64,000 nucleotides of DNA, from contig JAODTK010001233.1 of assembly GCA_026419785.1 (NCBI GenBank), forward strand, positions 62,001-126,000. The letters are read 5' to 3'. Of the stretch, positions 61,659 to 64,000 are shown in pieces. This stretch comes from Sclerodactyla briareus (taxonomy: Eukaryota > Echinodermata > Holothuroidea > Dendrochirotida > Sclerodactylidae). How positions within the stretch are numbered: the first letter of the stretch is position 1; every line of letters starts with the position of its first letter. A program made the position numbers and the translations under genes. The notes under the pieces were generated by a model, which was not told the DNA's origin, did not search any database, and saw only the letters and a list, made by a program, of their open reading frames with translations.

Positions 61659-62054
61659 CTAAGTAAGGAAAAGAAAATTTCAGTCTCAGCTATTAGGGAA
61701 GTTACCCATATTGGTACACCTGATTTTTTATTTACTGGTGTCTTTGTTCCACTAATGACTACGTACCCTATCCGGTAAACTTGTGGAATGAGACGCCATA
61801 TTTGAAATATAAAACAGTGAACGGAACTACTGTGAAACTCTATGAAAGAAAGGTTTCAATCGAACAATTACTTGAATTTTGATGCATAAGGAAGGAGTGG
61901 CAAAATGTTAGGTATATCCTTTCCGTCAATCTGCGAACCAGTATAGTGTTCCCTTGCTTTAAATTAACGTGTATTCTTGTTCTAGTTGCCCGTCAAAAAT
62001 ATATAGGAACGCAACCGACATACAAATGATTCAACTCATCAAATTCTGACTTAC

Positions 62055-62187
62055 CATATGTATAAATATATGCATTTATGCTGAATCCCCCACCTGCAAA
62101 TTGCTCGTTTTCATATTGCGCTGTACATGGGATGAATTCTTTCTCATCCCTCGGTGTATACGTAAGTAGGAACATTGTGTTTGCAGG
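62055..62187 (-). CDS. Possible upstream ectodomain exon of the receptor
   Basis: Consensus donor TATG|GTAAGT (62055/62054), phase 1, as for the other ectodomain exons. It reads MFLLTYTPRDEKEFIPC, then TAQYENEQFAGGGFSINAYI and YTYG, with one Cys in an Ig B-strand-like setting. The left limit is uncertain; 'tattag' before 62187 would be a weak acceptor in phase 0. Position and donor argue for inclusion. Confidence 0.4.
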
Positions 62188-62814
62188 GAGGATCTAATAC
62201 TGAATGTGTTGATGAATATTCATGAACGCTCTGTCCATTGATTGTCTAATTCACTTGCATTCCATTTTGACAGCACTGGGAGCCAAGGCTGGCTAGAATC
62301 GAGCATATACAAGCTGGCGCCATGAGTTGTAAATGCATGAAGAACAACTGCTCATCAAAGGTTTTCCTTGCCGAAAAACGATTAGTGCCCCATAAGCATG
62401 CATTCTTAGGATGTTCTAACCCAGACGAGAGTGGTGACAATGTAGCGATAGTGGTGGTGGACGTGACGACGAAGACAGGAGGAAGGAGTTTGTGACTTCT
62501 AATCAGTAGCAAAATTGGAGTAAATTAATCTAATAGGTTGGAGAATGTCCGGTGGTAATTTTCTCTGATTAGTTTAGACTGATATTCTCCGTTTCGAATT
62601 TGTATGTTTCAAACTGCGATTGAGGTTTCTTTGTTTTGAAGGGCATGTTTCCCTTCTTGCGAGTTCTCGATGTTGTGCTGTTGTAAATGTGCCTTTCTTT
62701 CCGCTAAAGGTCACCACTCCTCAATTTAGACACGATGTTGCAGCTTTAACATAACAGCATTTAGTTTTATTCATTCGCCTCCACTTATAATTTGCACCCA
62801 ACACATGTTGTATC

Positions 62815-62975
62815 GAGGTCGCTATTTCCGAGACCAAGGCCGAAAAAAAAAAAAAAAAAAAAGGGGCATTAACTTCGAGGGCCATGCCGAGGCAGAGGCC
62901 TCTCCCTCGGGCCGATGCCCAGGCCGAGCCAAGGTCTTGGCCGGCCGCATTATCCTAGGCTGATACCGAGGCTGG
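62815..62975. repeat. (CCGAGGC)n array with A run
   Basis: 'gaggtcgctatttccgagaccaaggccg', an A run (62845-62862), then 'ggccatgccgaggcagaggc' and similar. Same class as 41165-41275. Confidence 0.75.
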
Positions 62976-62999
62976 CTGAACGTATTCAAACAATGTTCA

Positions 63000-64000
63000 A
63001 TTTCAACTGGGTATCGTCACCCTACCATGCCCGTCATTAAACAATCACACTTACGAATTTTATATTTATTATGTGCTACAAACTGTAACATATACAAATC
63101 TGTAACCATTTGGTAATCAGAACCTATTATACACATTTGTGAATTGGTAGGCTATCACATGTCTCATCTTGAAGTAGGGAGTGTTAAAAACAATCTCTCT
63201 CACGATGAGCCCATTGAGAAGAGGCTATGAAAATATTCATTCATGATTTGATTGAAATCTATATCCCACCACCGGTAAAACACCCATCTGTCTCACCCGG
63301 CCTTAGCGGGGCAGACATCTCCAATTTTCAACCTGATCATAAAAAAGTAGAGCGAACTAATGACTGAACTGTTGATAATCATGACTGCTATCCAGTTGCT
63401 CATGTAGTCAACTGTGAACGTAGTTCATATGATTTGATACGTGCCTATATGGAGCTTCATTTTGCAGACCACATCCGATAACTTATTGTACGGCATTTTA
63501 TCGCCTATTGTGAACACACCATCCAATACATTTATCGAAAAGCGTACTACGGTATCGTATCGACAATTGTGAACAGCGCTTTAACCCAAGACTACTCTAC
63601 CCCTGGCGCTTAGTACGTACTCGTTATGTTTGTACGTGTTTCCTATTAACACGCGTATAATTCGAGCAGACATGCTATTGATGTTCCTCCTGATTCTTTT
63701 GTGGCCCCATGTACCGTTGGGCACATTTCGAACATTTTACGAGTCCCCTTGGCGCTATCAATTATGCCTTCGGTTACAGTCTGGCTAGATAGGCCCTTAT
63801 AAAGTCGTCAAGCAAGTGGTATAGCCTGCTGACAATAACGTATTTCCGTGTGTACACTAATAATCATGCATTAAGCACCAGCGTAATCAGCCTACACGCT
63901 CCAGCATTTGCTAGTTGTAATTAGGTTGTTTTGCGCTGCTTCCTGTGTTCTGAAGGAAGTTCACAAAGCTGGATTTGAGAACAATCGTCACGTTCTGTTT
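63000..64000. other. No gene recognised
   Basis: Only the palindrome-rich repeat at 63460-63585 stands out. Confidence 0.4.
63460..63585 (+). repeat. Palindrome-rich dispersed repeat, copy 3
   Basis: 'acatccgataacttattgtacggcattttatcgcctattgtgaacac' ... 'ggtatcgtatcgacaattgtgaacagcg'. Pairs with the copies at 18045 and 28050; the 'ttcaca.ttgtg' motif appears here as its reverse complement. Confidence 0.55.

Noticed and set aside
1..64000. CRISPR arrays, bacterial operons, phage or viral genes
   Set aside because: None seen. The repeats lack spacer structure and the coding sequence is split by introns.

Overview
The window is eukaryotic. It has intron-split coding exons with GT-AG junctions, no operons or bacterial-type genes, and most of the DNA is repeats and decayed transposons. 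The features point to a marine invertebrate, most likely a non-vertebrate deuterostome (echinoderm or hemichordate-like): tRNA-headed SINEs with a 'gtcctt.ggcaa..cattgcctcac..cacccag' body, a CR1/L2-like tail ending in 'gcgctatataa', hAT and PIF/Harbinger relics, and AGGTCA-rich tandem repeats. Species cannot be fixed from sequence alone. Several otherwise recognisable coding stretches are broken by single-base shifts, often at G runs, so some frameshifts may be base-call errors and others real decay.

Layout. 0-7 kb: a ~125-155 bp tandem array, a non-LTR retrotransposon 3' end with a (TAC)n tail, SINEs, a second non-LTR fragment and a diverged tandem array. 7.8-11.2 kb: a two-copy duplication. 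The left copy carries an intact minus-strand first exon (9280-9546) for a signal peptide plus the start of a GABA-B-like class C receptor ligand-binding domain. The right copy is a broken duplicate. The left copy also holds an 817 bp hAT-like element, and the right copy preserves the matching empty site. 11-38 kb: almost wholly repeats, including two minisatellites of the same unit in opposite orientation, a palindrome-rich family and long homopolymers. 38-46 kb: a possible plus-strand first exon (38190-38353), a decayed Harbinger transposase, a 1652 bp hAT-like element with perfect 8-bp target duplications, and a decayed hAT transposase. 48 kb: one unrecognised minus-strand coding exon.

52.4-62.2 kb, minus strand: the most notable locus, a multi-exon receptor gene. 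Reading 5' to 3' it gives one or two Ig-like ectodomain exons, a transmembrane exon, a juxtamembrane exon and a run of exons covering much of a tyrosine-kinase-like fold. Most neighbouring junctions agree in phase. The kinase fold lacks the beta-3 lysine, the HRD loop and the DFG glycine (DFC instead), so the product would be a receptor pseudokinase. The C-lobe exons were not found.
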